A DNA stretch of 64,000 nt, taken from positions 62,001-126,000 of the forward strand of contig NZ_RBXA01000003.1 of the NCBI RefSeq assembly GCF_003634755.1, written 5' to 3'. The stretch's first letter is position 1; the number at the start of each line of letters is the position of its first letter. This DNA is from Flavobacterium limicola (GTDB lineage Bacteria > Bacteroidota > Bacteroidia > Flavobacteriales > Flavobacteriaceae). The notes below the pieces were generated by a model. That model was not told the DNA's origin. It saw nothing but the letters and a program-made list of their open reading frames with translations, and searched no databases. Of this stretch, positions 35,208 through 43,472 are shown piece by piece. A program made the translations under genes and the position numbers.

Positions 35208-37448
35208 TTAATTTTTGAAAAACGTGGTTAGTAATTTTTTGCTTCCCACCACCCAAAGAATATCATTTTTTTCTAAAATCATATTGGACTCTGGATTCAA
35301 GATTCGTTTTCCACTTCTTTCAATTCCCACAATCAAACCATTTGTTTTTTCACGTAATAATGAGTCGCGGATATTTTTACCAATAAATTCTTCTTCCTTA
35401 AGCTCTAATTGTTTCAAAATAATATCGGTGTCCGTGACTTTTTCAGGGATTTCTATTTCATTTTGATGCAAATACGATTTAAATTCCTTGACTTGGTTAT
35501 CTGTTCCAATGACACAAATTTCATCACCAGGAAATAAACGTTCATTTTTATTGGGGATATTAATCATGATTTCCCCGCGCTTTATGAAGGCGATATTAAT
35601 ACCTAATTGCTCCCGAATGCGTAATTCTTCTAATGTTTTTCCGGCAATATTGGATGTTGGCGCAATATCAAAAGTGGTCATGTGTCCGTCCCACGGTGTC
35701 AAATCGCTTCTGCTTCTAATGGCTTTTTTGATTTCTCGCGCATTAAGGTTTTTTAAGAAATGATCTTCTATTTTATGATATTGTGCGTTTAATTTTTTCG
35801 GAAAAACAAAATAAATGACAACAGCCGCAATTAAAGCTATAAATGCAATTATTGGAGAGAAAAAGATATTCAATAAAAATCCAATATAGAAAAGAGTCAA
35901 CACCATTCGCAACAAAATCATCATCAAAATGGGACCGCGATATTTGCGTTCCTCTCTTAAAATAGCTACTTCTTTCACTGCAACTCGGCGTAAAGAAAGA
36001 GCCCATAAAAAAGGGGAAAGTATTACTATTGTAATTAATGCAGCAATTATATTTCCAAATTGTGAGTCTTTTACTAAAGGTAAAATGAATTTAGACGAAA
36101 GTAAAATAACTGCGACTATAATAACGGAATGTATAATTACCTGTGTCAGAAAAGCGCGTACCACGATTTGCCAGTTGCTTACCAGTTTTATAGATTGTGC
36201 GTTGGCACTGTAGCGTTCAATTTTTTTAATCCATTTCCGAGGCAGTTTCTTTTCCAGATATTCAGAAAACGGAGTAGAGAATTTCACCATAAAAGGCGTG
36301 GTAAAAGTTGTTACTGCTGATACTGCCACTACAATAGGATAGAGGAAATCACTCGTTACATTCAACGTCATTCCCAGCGTGGCAATTATAAAAGAGAATT
36401 CCCCAATTTGCGATAAACTCATTCCGGTTTGCACCGATTGTTTCAGTGGTTGTCCAGAAAGTAAAGCACCAATCGTAGAACTGATGGACTGTCCCAAAAT
36501 CACCACAAAAGTCAAAATAGCGACTGGTAAAGCATATTCGTACAACGTATCTGGGTTAATTAACATACCTACTGACACGAAAAATACGGCTCCAAAAAGA
36601 TCTTTTACGGGTTTAACTAAATGTTCAATATGTTCTGCCTGCGTTGTTTCAGCAATGATAGAACCCATGATGAATGCACCTAAGGCAGGCGAAAAACCAA
36701 CATTGGCAGCAAGAATAACCATCATTAGACACAAAGCCAGTGAAATGATTAGCAGCATTTCATCGGTCAAAAGACTTTTTGCTTTTTTAAGTAATGTTGG
36801 GATGAAAAAGATACCGCCAACAAACCAAATGGTCAAGAAAAATATTAATTTAAAAACAGACAATAGCAATTCACTTCCTGAAAACTGTTGGCTAACCGCA
36901 ATTGTTGATAGTAAAACCATCATTAAAATGGCAACTAAATCCTGGACAATAAGCGAACCAATAACGATTCCAGCAAATTTTTGGGTTTTTACTCCGAGTT
37001 CGTCAAAGGTTTTCAGGATAATTGTAGTAGAGGAAATGGAAAGGATTACTCCTAAAAATATGCTGTCCATAGGTTTCCAGCCAATCCATTGACCTACTAA
37101 ATAACCGATGGAAACCATTGCAAGGATTTGTGTTATGGCTGTAATTGATGCTGTTCCGCCCACTTTCATCAGTTTTTTAAAACTGAATTCCAGTCCTAAA
37201 CTAAATAACAAAAAGATTACTCCAATCTCGGCCCAAACTTCTACGCTTTTAATATCTTTTATGGAAGGGAAAAAATCAAAATGGTTTCCAGCCAAAAATC
37301 CGGCTATTAAATAACCGAGTACTAAAGGTTGTTTGATTTTTTTAAATAACAATACGGCCACCGCGGCGGTCATTAGGATTAATCCTAAATCACTGATTAA
37401 GGGTTGTAAATGGTGTGAGGCGTTTGCTACTGTTTCTGCGGCATTCAT
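35208..37448 (-). CDS. CPA2 cation:proton antiporter with two C-terminal RCK_C domains
   Basis: A 746-residue antiporter. Its N-terminal 400 residues hold the CPA2 exchanger fold (LVLGYLIAGFLAGNHFDFFP; SLGLEFSFKKLMKVGG; GVILSISSTTIILKTF; AFIMGSIIAETTQAEH). Four further helices occur at about 420-555, unlike E. coli KefC. The end carries two TrkA-C (RCK_C) ligand-binding domains, one around NERLFPGDEICVIGTDNQVK (about 590-670) and one around MILEKNDILWVVGSK (about 685-745). No TrkA-N domain is present. It differs clearly from the KefC-like protein next door, so the locus has two types of CPA2 exchanger on the same strand. The ion is probably K+ or Na+. Confidence 0.87.
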   Translation of the reverse strand: MNAAETVANASHHLQPLISDLGLILMTAAVAVLLFKKIKQPLVLGYLIAGFLAGNHFDFFPSIKDIKSVEVWAEIGVIFLLFSLGLEFSFKKLMKVGGTASITAITQILAMVSIGYLVGQWIGWKPMDSIFLGVILSISSTTIILKTFDELGVKTQKFAGIVIGSLIVQDLVAILMMVLLSTIAVSQQFSGSELLLSVFKLIFFLTIWFVGGIFFIPTLLKKAKSLLTDEMLLIISLALCLMMVILAANVGFSPALGAFIMGSIIAETTQAEHIEHLVKPVKDLFGAVFFVSVGMLINPDTLYEYALPVAILTFVVILGQSISSTIGALLSGQPLKQSVQTGMSLSQIGEFSFIIATLGMTLNVTSDFLYPIVVAVSAVTTFTTPFMVKFSTPFSEYLEKKLPRKWIKKIERYSANAQSIKLVSNWQIVVRAFLTQVIIHSVIIVAVILLSSKFILPLVKDSQFGNIIAALITIVILSPFLWALSLRRVAVKEVAILREERKYRGPILMMILLRMVLTLFYIGFLLNIFFSPIIAFIALIAAVVIYFVFPKKLNAQYHKIEDHFLKNLNAREIKKAIRSRSDLTPWDGHMTTFDIAPTSNIAGKTLEELRIREQLGINIAFIKRGEIMINIPNKNERLFPGDEICVIGTDNQVKEFKSYLHQNEIEIPEKVTDTDIILKQLELKEEEFIGKNIRDSLLREKTNGLIVGIERSGKRILNPESNMILEKNDILWVVGSKKLLTTFFKN

Positions 37449-37561
37449 AGGCGTTTACTCTTTTTTTAGGTTTTTGTGTATTGTGGTAAGATATAAAAAA
37501 ACTTTAATTTTGAAAGTATAATTAATGCTAAAAACGGCTTTTTATGATTTTTTTAGCAACA

Positions 37562-37607
37562 AAAATCCCGTTGAAAAGAATTTAGTGTTCCTTTTCAACG
37601 GGATTTT
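37562..37607 (-). terminator. Terminator of purB
   Basis: A perfect 17-bp stem (37562-37578 with 37591-37607) built on AATCCCGTTGAAAAG, with a 12-base loop. It lies 25 bp past the purB stop on the minus strand. Confidence 0.85.
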
Positions 37608-37631
37608 ATAAAATCGAATAATTTTGTTAAA

Positions 37632-38978
37632 CTATATTCCTAAGAAATTGCTTGGAGTGATTTTCATTAACTCTGCTTTAATTTCGTCCGAAACTTCTAA
37701 AGTTGCAATAAAACCGTGAATTGCGTTTTTATCAATCGCTTCATTGGTTCTTGTCAATCCTTTCAACGCTTCATACGGATTAGGATATCCTTCACGACGT
37801 AAAATGGTTTGAATCGCTTCAGCAACTACGGCCCAGTTTTTCTCTAAATCTTCGTGGAATTTTGGTTCGTTCAATAACAATTTGTTCAATCCTTTCAAAG
37901 TAGCTTCAAAAGCGATTAAGGTGTGTCCCATTGGTACACCAATATTTCTCAAAACCGTACTGTCCGTCAAATCACGTTGTAATCTTGACAATGGTAATTT
38001 AGCCGATAAATGTTCGAAAATCGCATTGGCAATTCCTAAATTCCCTTCTGAATTTTCAAAATCGATAGGATTAACTTTGTGTGGCATAGCTGATGAACCT
38101 ATTTCTCCCGCTTTGATTTTTTGTTTAAAATATTCCATTGAAACGTAAGTCCAAATATCTCGGTCTAAATCAATAATGATTGTATTTATTCTTTTCAACG
38201 CATCAAAAAATGCAGCGAAGTGATCGTAATGTTCAATTTGTGTAGTAGGGAAGGAGTGGTGTAAACCAAGATTTTCCTCTACGAATTTACCACCAAATTT
38301 TCTCCAGTCAATTTGTGGATATGCCACGTGATGCGCATTGTAATTTCCGGTTGCACCGCCAAATTTAGCAGCAAAAGGAACATTAAACAACAAACGCATT
38401 TGCTCTTCTAGACGCTCTACAAAAACACCAATTTCTTTACCCAAACGCGTTGGAGAAGCCGGTTGTCCGTGCGTACGCGCAAGCATTGGAATGTCCTTCC
38501 ATTCGATACTTAAATCTTTCAATTTTGAAGTCAAAGTAATCAATGAAGGCATGTATACTTTTTCGAAAGCTTCTTTTGTTGAAAGCGGAATCGCAGTGTT
38601 ATTAATATCTTGTGATGTCAATCCAAAGTGAATGAATTCTTTATATTGGGATAAGCCTAATTTTTCAAAAGCATCTTTGATAAAGTATTCCACCGCTTTT
38701 ACATCGTGGTTGGTTACTTTTTCGGTTTCTTTAATCCAAAGCGCATCTTCAGTAGAGAAATTTTTATAGATGTTACGTAAACTTTCAAATACATCTGGGT
38801 TTACGGTTGTAAGTTGTGGCAAAGGCACTTCGCACAAAGCAATGAAATATTCAATTTCAACCAATACGCGGTATTTGATTAAGGCTTCTTCAGAGAAAAA
38901 TGGAGCCAAAGAAATAGTCTTGTTTCTATATCTTCCGTCAATTGGCGATATAGCATTCAATTCGTTTAAAGTAGTCAT
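37632..38978 (-). CDS. purB: Adenylosuccinate lyase
   Basis: A 448-residue lyase of the fumarase/aspartase superfamily that releases fumarate from SAICAR and adenylosuccinate in purine synthesis. The signature loop GSSAMPHKVNPIDFENSEGN (about 290-309) holds the catalytic serine. TSQDINNTA and the histidine in RTHGQPASPT fit PurB. Its length is usual for the short-form enzyme. It stands alone with its own terminator, away from purL and guaB in the window. Confidence 0.96.
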   Translation of the reverse strand: MTTLNELNAISPIDGRYRNKTISLAPFFSEEALIKYRVLVEIEYFIALCEVPLPQLTTVNPDVFESLRNIYKNFSTEDALWIKETEKVTNHDVKAVEYFIKDAFEKLGLSQYKEFIHFGLTSQDINNTAIPLSTKEAFEKVYMPSLITLTSKLKDLSIEWKDIPMLARTHGQPASPTRLGKEIGVFVERLEEQMRLLFNVPFAAKFGGATGNYNAHHVAYPQIDWRKFGGKFVEENLGLHHSFPTTQIEHYDHFAAFFDALKRINTIIIDLDRDIWTYVSMEYFKQKIKAGEIGSSAMPHKVNPIDFENSEGNLGIANAIFEHLSAKLPLSRLQRDLTDSTVLRNIGVPMGHTLIAFEATLKGLNKLLLNEPKFHEDLEKNWAVVAEAIQTILRREGYPNPYEALKGLTRTNEAIDKNAIHGFIATLEVSDEIKAELMKITPSNFLGI

Positions 38979-39093
38979 TGTTTAGTTGTTTGTTCGAAAG
39001 GCACAAAAATAGTTATAAGTTATAAGTTATGGAGTATAAGTTTATATTTTTATTGCAATTATAATTCATTTTTTGCCATTGTCATTGTGTTTG

Positions 39094-39789
39094 TCATTGC
39101 AATTGATTGAGTAATTTTTCTTTCATAAAAGCAACACCTGTTGAAGCCACTTCTGGAATGACTTCCAATGGGTATCTAAGATTTGGGATTTTTATCGGTT
39201 TTGGATCAATATAAAAAATAGGTGTTTCCCGACTCGTAAAATCGATTAATCCTGCTGCTGGATAGACTTGCAAAGAAGTCCCAATTACAGCAAAATAATC
39301 CGCACTTTGAGTGAGTGTTATGGCTTCATCAAGCGCAGGAACTTCCTCGCCAAACCAGACAATATGCGGGCGTAATTGATTTTTATTTTCGTCTAAATCG
39401 CCAAAATTTAAATCGTCCTGCCAATCCAGAATATAATCTGGGTTTTTGGTGCTTCTGACTTTCAATAATTCGCCATGCAAATGCAACACATTAGAACTTC
39501 CGGCGCGTTCGTGCAAATCATCCACGTTTTGTGTGATTATGTACACCTCAAAATCCTTTTCTAATTCAGCCAAAATTTGATGACCCAAATTAGGTGCAAC
39601 TTCTTTGAGTTGTTTTCGTCTTTGATTATAAAAATCTAGCACTAAAGCCGGGTTTTTATGCCAACCTTCCGGAGTGGCGACATCCTGGACATTATGACCT
39701 TCCCAAAGTCCGTCACTATCGCGAAATGTTTTGATGCCACTTTCGGCACTGATTCCTGCTCCAGTCAAGACGACAAGTTTCTTTTTCAT
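39094..39789 (-). CDS. cobB: NAD-dependent protein deacylase of the Sir2 family (CobB/SIRT5 type)
   Basis: A 231-residue sirtuin. The NAD site LTGAGISAESGIKTFRD, the catalytic region TQNVDDLHERAG with the histidine in VLHLHGEL, and the NAD end GTSLQVYPAAGL are complete. The tyrosine and arginine of FYNQRRKQL match the Y-x-x-R pair that lets class III sirtuins (E. coli CobB, human SIRT5) accept acidic acyl groups such as succinyl. The zinc-binding cysteines seen in many sirtuins are not evident, as in other short class III members. It should remove acyl groups from lysines of metabolic proteins. Confidence 0.92.
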   Translation of the reverse strand: MKKKLVVLTGAGISAESGIKTFRDSDGLWEGHNVQDVATPEGWHKNPALVLDFYNQRRKQLKEVAPNLGHQILAELEKDFEVYIITQNVDDLHERAGSSNVLHLHGELLKVRSTKNPDYILDWQDDLNFGDLDENKNQLRPHIVWFGEEVPALDEAITLTQSADYFAVIGTSLQVYPAAGLIDFTSRETPIFYIDPKPIKIPNLRYPLEVIPEVASTGVAFMKEKLLNQLQ

Positions 39790-39854
39790 TTAATGGATTT
39801 TTTTTAAGGGTTTAAGTTTCTTAGAACATAAAATTTATTTTAAAGCATTGTAAA

Positions 39855-40055
39855 AAAAATAAACATATAAGTCATATGAGTTTAAATAAGTAATCATATA
39901 AGTAAATAAAATAGGTTTATATGAACTTAAGCAATGCGCTTGAAATAATATCCTATAAGTTTTTAGAGCAAATTTAATCATTACTGAGGTTTTGATACTT
40001 TAAAATAAGGCAATACATTGATTCAATTACTTATATTACTTATATGTTTATTTTT
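39855..40055. repeat. 18-bp inverted repeat pair in the AT-rich gap before trmH
   Basis: AAAAATAAACATATAAGT (39855-39872) recurs as its exact reverse complement at 40038-40055, 165 bp apart. The gap also repeats CATATAAGT (39864-39872 and about 39895). No gene is seen in this 330-bp stretch. A TATTTTTG -7 box of trmH lies at 40096-40103. The role of the repeats is unknown. Confidence 0.6.
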
Positions 40056-40120
40056 ATAGAATATGCTCTTAGCTTATAAAGCTAGTCTTTTTTACTATTT
40101 TTGCAAAAAAATAATTCCCA

Positions 40121-40783
40121 ATGATTGATTTAGAGTATCTCGCTTTTCTTGAAAATATTTTAACTGATAACCGCAAAGAAAAATTTCTGAAAGTCTTGGA
40201 AAACAGAACCAAACATTTTACCATTGCTGTCGAAGATATTTTCCAAATGCACAATACCAGTGCGGTAATGCGCAGTTGTGAGATTTTTGGAATTCAGGAA
40301 TTGAATGTGATCGAGCAACGCTACGGAAAAAGTATCGATAAGGAAATTGCGATGGGCGCTCAAAAATGGGTCGACATCAATACCTTTGACAGTATTACGA
40401 ATTGTCTGGATACGTTAAAAAGTAAAGGCTACCAAATCATTGCTACCACGCCACATGAAAATGATTGTTTGATGGAAGATTTTGATATCTCAAAACCCAG
40501 TGCTTTATTTTTTGGAACAGAAAGAGACGGATTATCCGAAGAAATTTTGAAACGCGCCGATGGTTTCCTTAAAATCCCGATGGTAGGTTTTACAGAAAGT
40601 TTGAATATATCGGTTTCGGCGGCAATCATCATTCAAAACCTCACGAATCGATTGCGCAATTCAAACATTGATTGGCATTTATCTGAAAATGAAATTTTAG
40701 AAAAGCGTTTGGCTTGGGCCAAAAATTCCATCAAAGACATCAATCGAATTGAAGCGCGGTATTTTGAGGAAAACCCAAGATAG
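40121..40783 (+). CDS. trmH: TrmH-type tRNA 2'-O-methyltransferase
   Basis: A 220-residue SPOUT methyltransferase. The SAM-binding knot is shown by ALFFGTERDGLSEE (motif 2) and LKIPMVGFTESLNISVSAAI (motif 3). Motif 1, NTSAVMRSCEIFGIQELNVIE, near residues 42-62, holds the catalytic arginine. The C-terminal tail with RLAWAKNSIKDINRIEARYFEEN fits TrmH proteins that make Gm18 in tRNA. The assignment to position 18 follows the family. The gene ends next to the accessory array at 40.8-46.1 kb. Confidence 0.9.
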   Translation: MIDLEYLAFLENILTDNRKEKFLKVLENRTKHFTIAVEDIFQMHNTSAVMRSCEIFGIQELNVIEQRYGKSIDKEIAMGAQKWVDINTFDSITNCLDTLKSKGYQIIATTPHENDCLMEDFDISKPSALFFGTERDGLSEEILKRADGFLKIPMVGFTESLNISVSAAIIIQNLTNRLRNSNIDWHLSENEILEKRLAWAKNSIKDINRIEARYFEENPR

Positions 40784-40809
40784 TATAAACAAACGCTTAA
40801 ATTAGATTC

Positions 40810-40859
40810 TTACGGTTTGCTGAGTTATTGCGAGGAGCTCTAGCTGTTAGCAACCGTAA
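40810..40859. repeat. Imperfect inverted repeat at the trmH-side edge of the accessory array
   Basis: TTACGGTTTGCT (40810-40821) pairs with AGCAACCGTAA (40849-40859) apart from one bulged base. The 27 bases between include CGAGGAGCTC. It lies between the trmH stop and the 3' end of the first small membrane protein gene, so it marks the last unit of the array and may also end transcription. Confidence 0.55.
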
Positions 40860-40872
40860 TTTATTTGATTTT

Positions 40873-41307
40873 TCAATTTGTAGAAAATTCGGTGCTTTCG
40901 ATTCCGCTATTTTGTGTAATTATTTTCACGAGTTTTTCTAAATCAGTACTAGCAATGTTATGGATTTCGAATATTTTGTCGCTTCCGGATTTCTGAATGA
41001 TTTTTAAATTAGTGTTGTCTAATTCTAATTTCTTAACATTTTCAAATTTTATGGATTTACTGATTAATCTATTTATTTTGATGTTCATTCCCAGTTTATT
41101 CCACTCAACATAATTTTTGTACCAAAACATTTTACTGTAATAGGCTGCTTGGATAAAAAAACCAATGGAAGCCAAAATTTTATTTGTCCTTTTATATTCA
41201 AAGTCAATAATTTCAAAACTACCCATAAGAATAAAAACTAATGAGATTAACATTAAAACGGATGTCCAATTTTTAAATGTCAAGTGATTGAAGTGTATTT
41301 TTTTCAT
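40873..41307 (-). CDS. Small two-helix membrane protein, unknown function
   Basis: A 144-residue protein. Two membrane helices (about residues 13-32 and 42-58) are followed by a soluble C-terminal domain of about 80 residues with alternating strands (INRLISKSIKFENVKKLEL, then NLKIIQKSG), which looks like a PH-like domain. The frame extends nine codons to a TTG at 41334. The ATG at 41307 has a purine-rich GAGAAAG just upstream and is the better start. The neighbour at 41487 has the same layout without clear sequence identity. It is one unit of the repeat-separated array. I do not recognise the family. Confidence 0.7.
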   Translation of the reverse strand: MKKIHFNHLTFKNWTSVLMLISLVFILMGSFEIIDFEYKRTNKILASIGFFIQAAYYSKMFWYKNYVEWNKLGMNIKINRLISKSIKFENVKKLELDNTNLKIIQKSGSDKIFEIHNIASTDLEKLVKIITQNSGIESTEFSTN

Positions 41308-41352
41308 CTTTCTCGGTTCTTGTTTATGTTCCAATTCAAAAGCAGGTTAATG

Positions 41353-41475
41353 AAAGTCAGCCACTTTATTATGTTTTAATATACTTTCAAGTTATAAAAA
41401 TTGCGCAAAGTCAGAGACATTTGCGAAGCATTTACGAAAAATTTATGTGTTTTCAGGGATACTTTGCGGAGCGGG
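41353..41475. repeat. Array spacer repeat, copy R1
   Basis: Begins AAAGTCAGCC, then holds the core TTGCGCAAAGTCAGAGACAT and CATTTACGAAAAAT, and ends ACTTTGCGGAGCGG. The core forms a hairpin (TTGCGCAAA with TTTGCGAAG, one change) and the end pairs with the start of the core (GCAAAGT with ACTTTGC). It fills the gap between two small membrane protein genes and matches R2 (41999) and R3 (42466). Confidence 0.8.
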
Positions 41476-41486
41476 GACATTAGCTT

Positions 41487-41912
41487 TTAACTGGAGTAGT
41501 TTATCCTATTCTCAATATTTGATTTGATATAATTTTCAAGTTCTGCTGAATCCTCTATACCAATGACTCTCCTGAGTTTATTATTTTTTAGTCTTATGTC
41601 TAAAAAACTATTTCCAAATCGTTGTTTAACAGTTATTGACTCTATATCACTAAATAAAATTTCATTCTGATTTGACCGAAATAAACTTAGGATAAAAAAC
41701 ACTAAATGACCTATTCCAATAAATAAACCCGTCCAAAGTAAGAACTGGTCGCCAGTTTTGAAATATCTCAAAACCGATAAAGTTCCAAATATTGTCCAAA
41801 TACCTGCACTGATTAGCATAATAAGATTATGTTTCTTTGAATTGTCCGAAATACTAACTTTATCGGTTTCAAAAGAAATTTGTCCATTTTTTATGTTGAA
41901 TATCTGTGTCAT
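41487..41912 (-). CDS. Small two-helix membrane protein, unknown function
   Basis: A 141-residue protein. Residues 1-27 are soluble, two membrane helices lie at about 29-48 and 57-77, and a C-terminal beta-rich domain (ILFSDIESITVKQRFGNSFL, then DIRLKNNKLRRVIGI) follows and ends in a helix. This resembles the bacterial PH-like layout of the neighbouring gene at 40873, so the two may serve similar roles. R1 lies just past its stop and R2 before its start. No known family was recognised. Confidence 0.7.
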   Translation of the reverse strand: MTQIFNIKNGQISFETDKVSISDNSKKHNLIMLISAGIWTIFGTLSVLRYFKTGDQFLLWTGLFIGIGHLVFFILSLFRSNQNEILFSDIESITVKQRFGNSFLDIRLKNNKLRRVIGIEDSAELENYIKSNIENRINYSS

Positions 41913-41998
41913 TTTTATCTTTTATTATGGTAGCGGTCGAATCAATTATATCTTGTATTTTCTTTTGATTAAGTGCTTATCGATATCGATGTGTATTC

Positions 41999-42077
41999 TA
42001 AAAATTGCGCAAAGTCAGAGACATTTGCGCAACATTTACGAAAAATTATGTGTTCTCAAAAGTGTTTTGCGAAGCGG
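41999..42077. repeat. Array spacer repeat, copy R2
   Basis: Shares TTGCGCAAAGTCAGAGACAT, TTTGCGCAACATTTACG and the end TTTTGCGAAGCGG with R1 and R3. Here the core hairpin is perfect (TGCGCAAA with TTTGCGCA). The outer AAAGTCAGCC start seen in R1 and R3 is not recognisable, so this copy is shorter, about 79 bp. It separates the 41487 and 42101 genes. Confidence 0.75.
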
Positions 42078-42100
42078 ATATTATTTTCCTCTGACTTTCA

Positions 42101-42301
42101 TTAAATATCTTTCTCAAAATACAAATGAATATAAATGGCAGAACCAAAATTTGTTGATGTTGATGTAGTGAACCTATATCCTTTTGCGGCATATTCATCT
42201 AGTTTTTCTTGAATTTCTTTTTTTGAGTCATTAGCAATGTGCTTTGAATCTAAAGTCAATTTAGAGTAATAAATTAAACTTTCTACTTTGTATTCTTTCA
42301 T
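42101..42301 (-). CDS. Small DUF4177-like protein
   Basis: A 66-residue protein (MKEYKVESLIYYSKLTL opening, then IQEKLDEYAAKGYRFTT). The pattern of a short strand, a helix with EKLDEYAAKGYRF, then another strand is that of DUF4177, a family of very small proteins of unknown function. The ATG at 42301 is clear. R2 lies downstream of it and R3 upstream. It is the smallest unit of the array. Confidence 0.65.
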   Translation of the reverse strand: MKEYKVESLIYYSKLTLDSKHIANDSKKEIQEKLDEYAAKGYRFTTSTSTNFGSAIYIHLYFEKDI

Positions 42302-42465
42302 AATAGTTTTTTTAGTAATGTTAATAGTTTTCTAACTTTGCATGTAAATATAATAGATTTTGCTTACAAAAAAAGATGTTTTTTCTTATTTTTCAAAAAT
42401 AACTCAAACAAGATACACGATCCATTTGTAATAAATTCAGGGATTCTTTTTCTAAAAGACCTTTT

Positions 42466-42585
42466 AAAGTCAGCCGCTTTATGACGTTTTTAATATGATT
42501 TCTATTTATAAAAATTGCGCAAATTCAGAGACATTTGCGCAGCATTTACGAAAAATCTATGTTTTTTAGGAATACTTTGCGTAGC
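42466..42585. repeat. Array spacer repeat, copy R3
   Basis: Begins AAAGTCAGCCGCTTTATGA as R1 does, continues with TTGCGCAAATTCAGAGACAT and TTTGCGCAGCATTTACG, and ends ACTTTGCGTAGC. The core hairpin TGCGCAAA/TTTGCGCA is perfect. It separates the DUF4177-like gene from the NERD gene. R1 and R3 can be aligned over their whole 120 bp with only scattered changes. Confidence 0.8.
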
Positions 42586-42599
42586 TGAAAATTCTTTAG

Positions 42600-43286
42600 T
42601 TAGTGAAAAATCCGTTCTTCACCTAACATGTCTTTTATGTTTTTAATATGTTTTTCAGTAATTTTCTGGCTATTACCATTTTCGACTGCTGCAGATAAAA
42701 TATTTACAACATCACGCTTACTTTTGTAATTTACAGGTTCATTATCTTTGATAATCTTTTTCACAACATCTATTACTCTTGGAGATTTCGTTAAAAAAGT
42801 ATTGTTTGGAATAAAGCTAACATCTCTAAATTTGCAATCTCCAAAGAATACTACAACTGAAAAAAATTGAATATTTTGAAAATCAGTAAGCGTTGTTTTA
42901 AGATTTTCAACATGTTTTTTATTTTGAAGAATTGGATTATAAAAGTAATACTTGTCTTTTCCGTAAGCTAAAACTTGTGTCCATTTATTCTGATTTCCAG
43001 TTCCAAAAATCCATCCGCTATATTTTTTAACTTCAAATACAATTATTCCAACTTTTGTGGCAAGAACCAAATCAATTTGAGAATAATTTCCATCTCTATT
43101 CTTAAGATATAAATCGTGAAAAATAGTTTGTGCCGGAAATCCTGCTTTTAAAAGTTTTAAAACTAATTTTCTTTCAGTTTTAGTACCTCGATGAGATTTC
43201 GTAACAGTTTCTAATAATTTTTTATCTCTAATATATAAAAAGATAAATATAAAAATCGCTACTAATATTACTCCACCGATTATCAT
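42600..43286 (-). CDS. NERD (nuclease-related) domain protein, membrane anchored
   Basis: A 228-residue protein with an N-terminal membrane helix (IIGGVILVAIFIFIFLYI) and a NERD domain at about 30-150. The PD-(D/E)xK-like core is visible: the acidic residue in YSQIDLVLA and the pair in GIIVFEVKKYSG (E and K). NERD proteins are thought to act in DNA processing and are sometimes found in phage defence islands. The C-terminal 60 residues (KKIIKDNEPVNYKSKRDVVN) have no known match to me. It is preceded on the minus strand by the ATPase gene, 187 bp away, with a 29-bp inverted repeat between them. Confidence 0.8.
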   Translation of the reverse strand: MIIGGVILVAIFIFIFLYIRDKKLLETVTKSHRGTKTERKLVLKLLKAGFPAQTIFHDLYLKNRDGNYSQIDLVLATKVGIIVFEVKKYSGWIFGTGNQNKWTQVLAYGKDKYYFYNPILQNKKHVENLKTTLTDFQNIQFFSVVVFFGDCKFRDVSFIPNNTFLTKSPRVIDVVKKIIKDNEPVNYKSKRDVVNILSAAVENGNSQKITEKHIKNIKDMLGEERIFH

Positions 43287-43337
43287 AAAATATTATTTTG
43301 AAGTTCCTATTTTGGCTACTGATTTTTCATTAACGTC

Positions 43338-43454
43338 CCGCAACTTGGCGATGTGGCGGATTAAGGAAGCCTGAACTTTTGATTAATGACTAATTTTCCA
43401 AGTACAAAACTAACTTTAAATTATGCCTAAACCCGACATATCGCCAAATTGCGG
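43338..43454. repeat. 29-bp imperfect inverted repeat between the ATPase and NERD genes
   Basis: The left arm (43338-43366, CCGCAACTTGGCGATGTGGC and on) and the reverse complement of the right arm (43426-43454) match at 24 of 29 positions. The element is 117 bp overall and is followed by GGTTATGGGCTGG. Size and symmetry recall attC sites of integrons, but the right-end core does not match their consensus exactly. Confidence 0.65.
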
Positions 43455-43472
43455 TTATGGGCTGGCCTTTTT

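Noticed and set aside
39005-39050. Tandem GTTATAA-like units before purB
   Set aside because: Only about three imperfect units in AT-rich DNA. This is too weak to call a functional repeat.
41308-41334. Longer start (TTG) for the small membrane protein at 40873
   Set aside because: The ATG at 41307 has a purine-rich ribosome site and is preferred. The extra residues are highly charged and lie close to R1's neighbouring gap.
41353-42585. CRISPR array
   Set aside because: The repeats are 80-120 bp, only three, and separated by genes of 200-430 bp rather than by short unique spacers. No cas gene is near.
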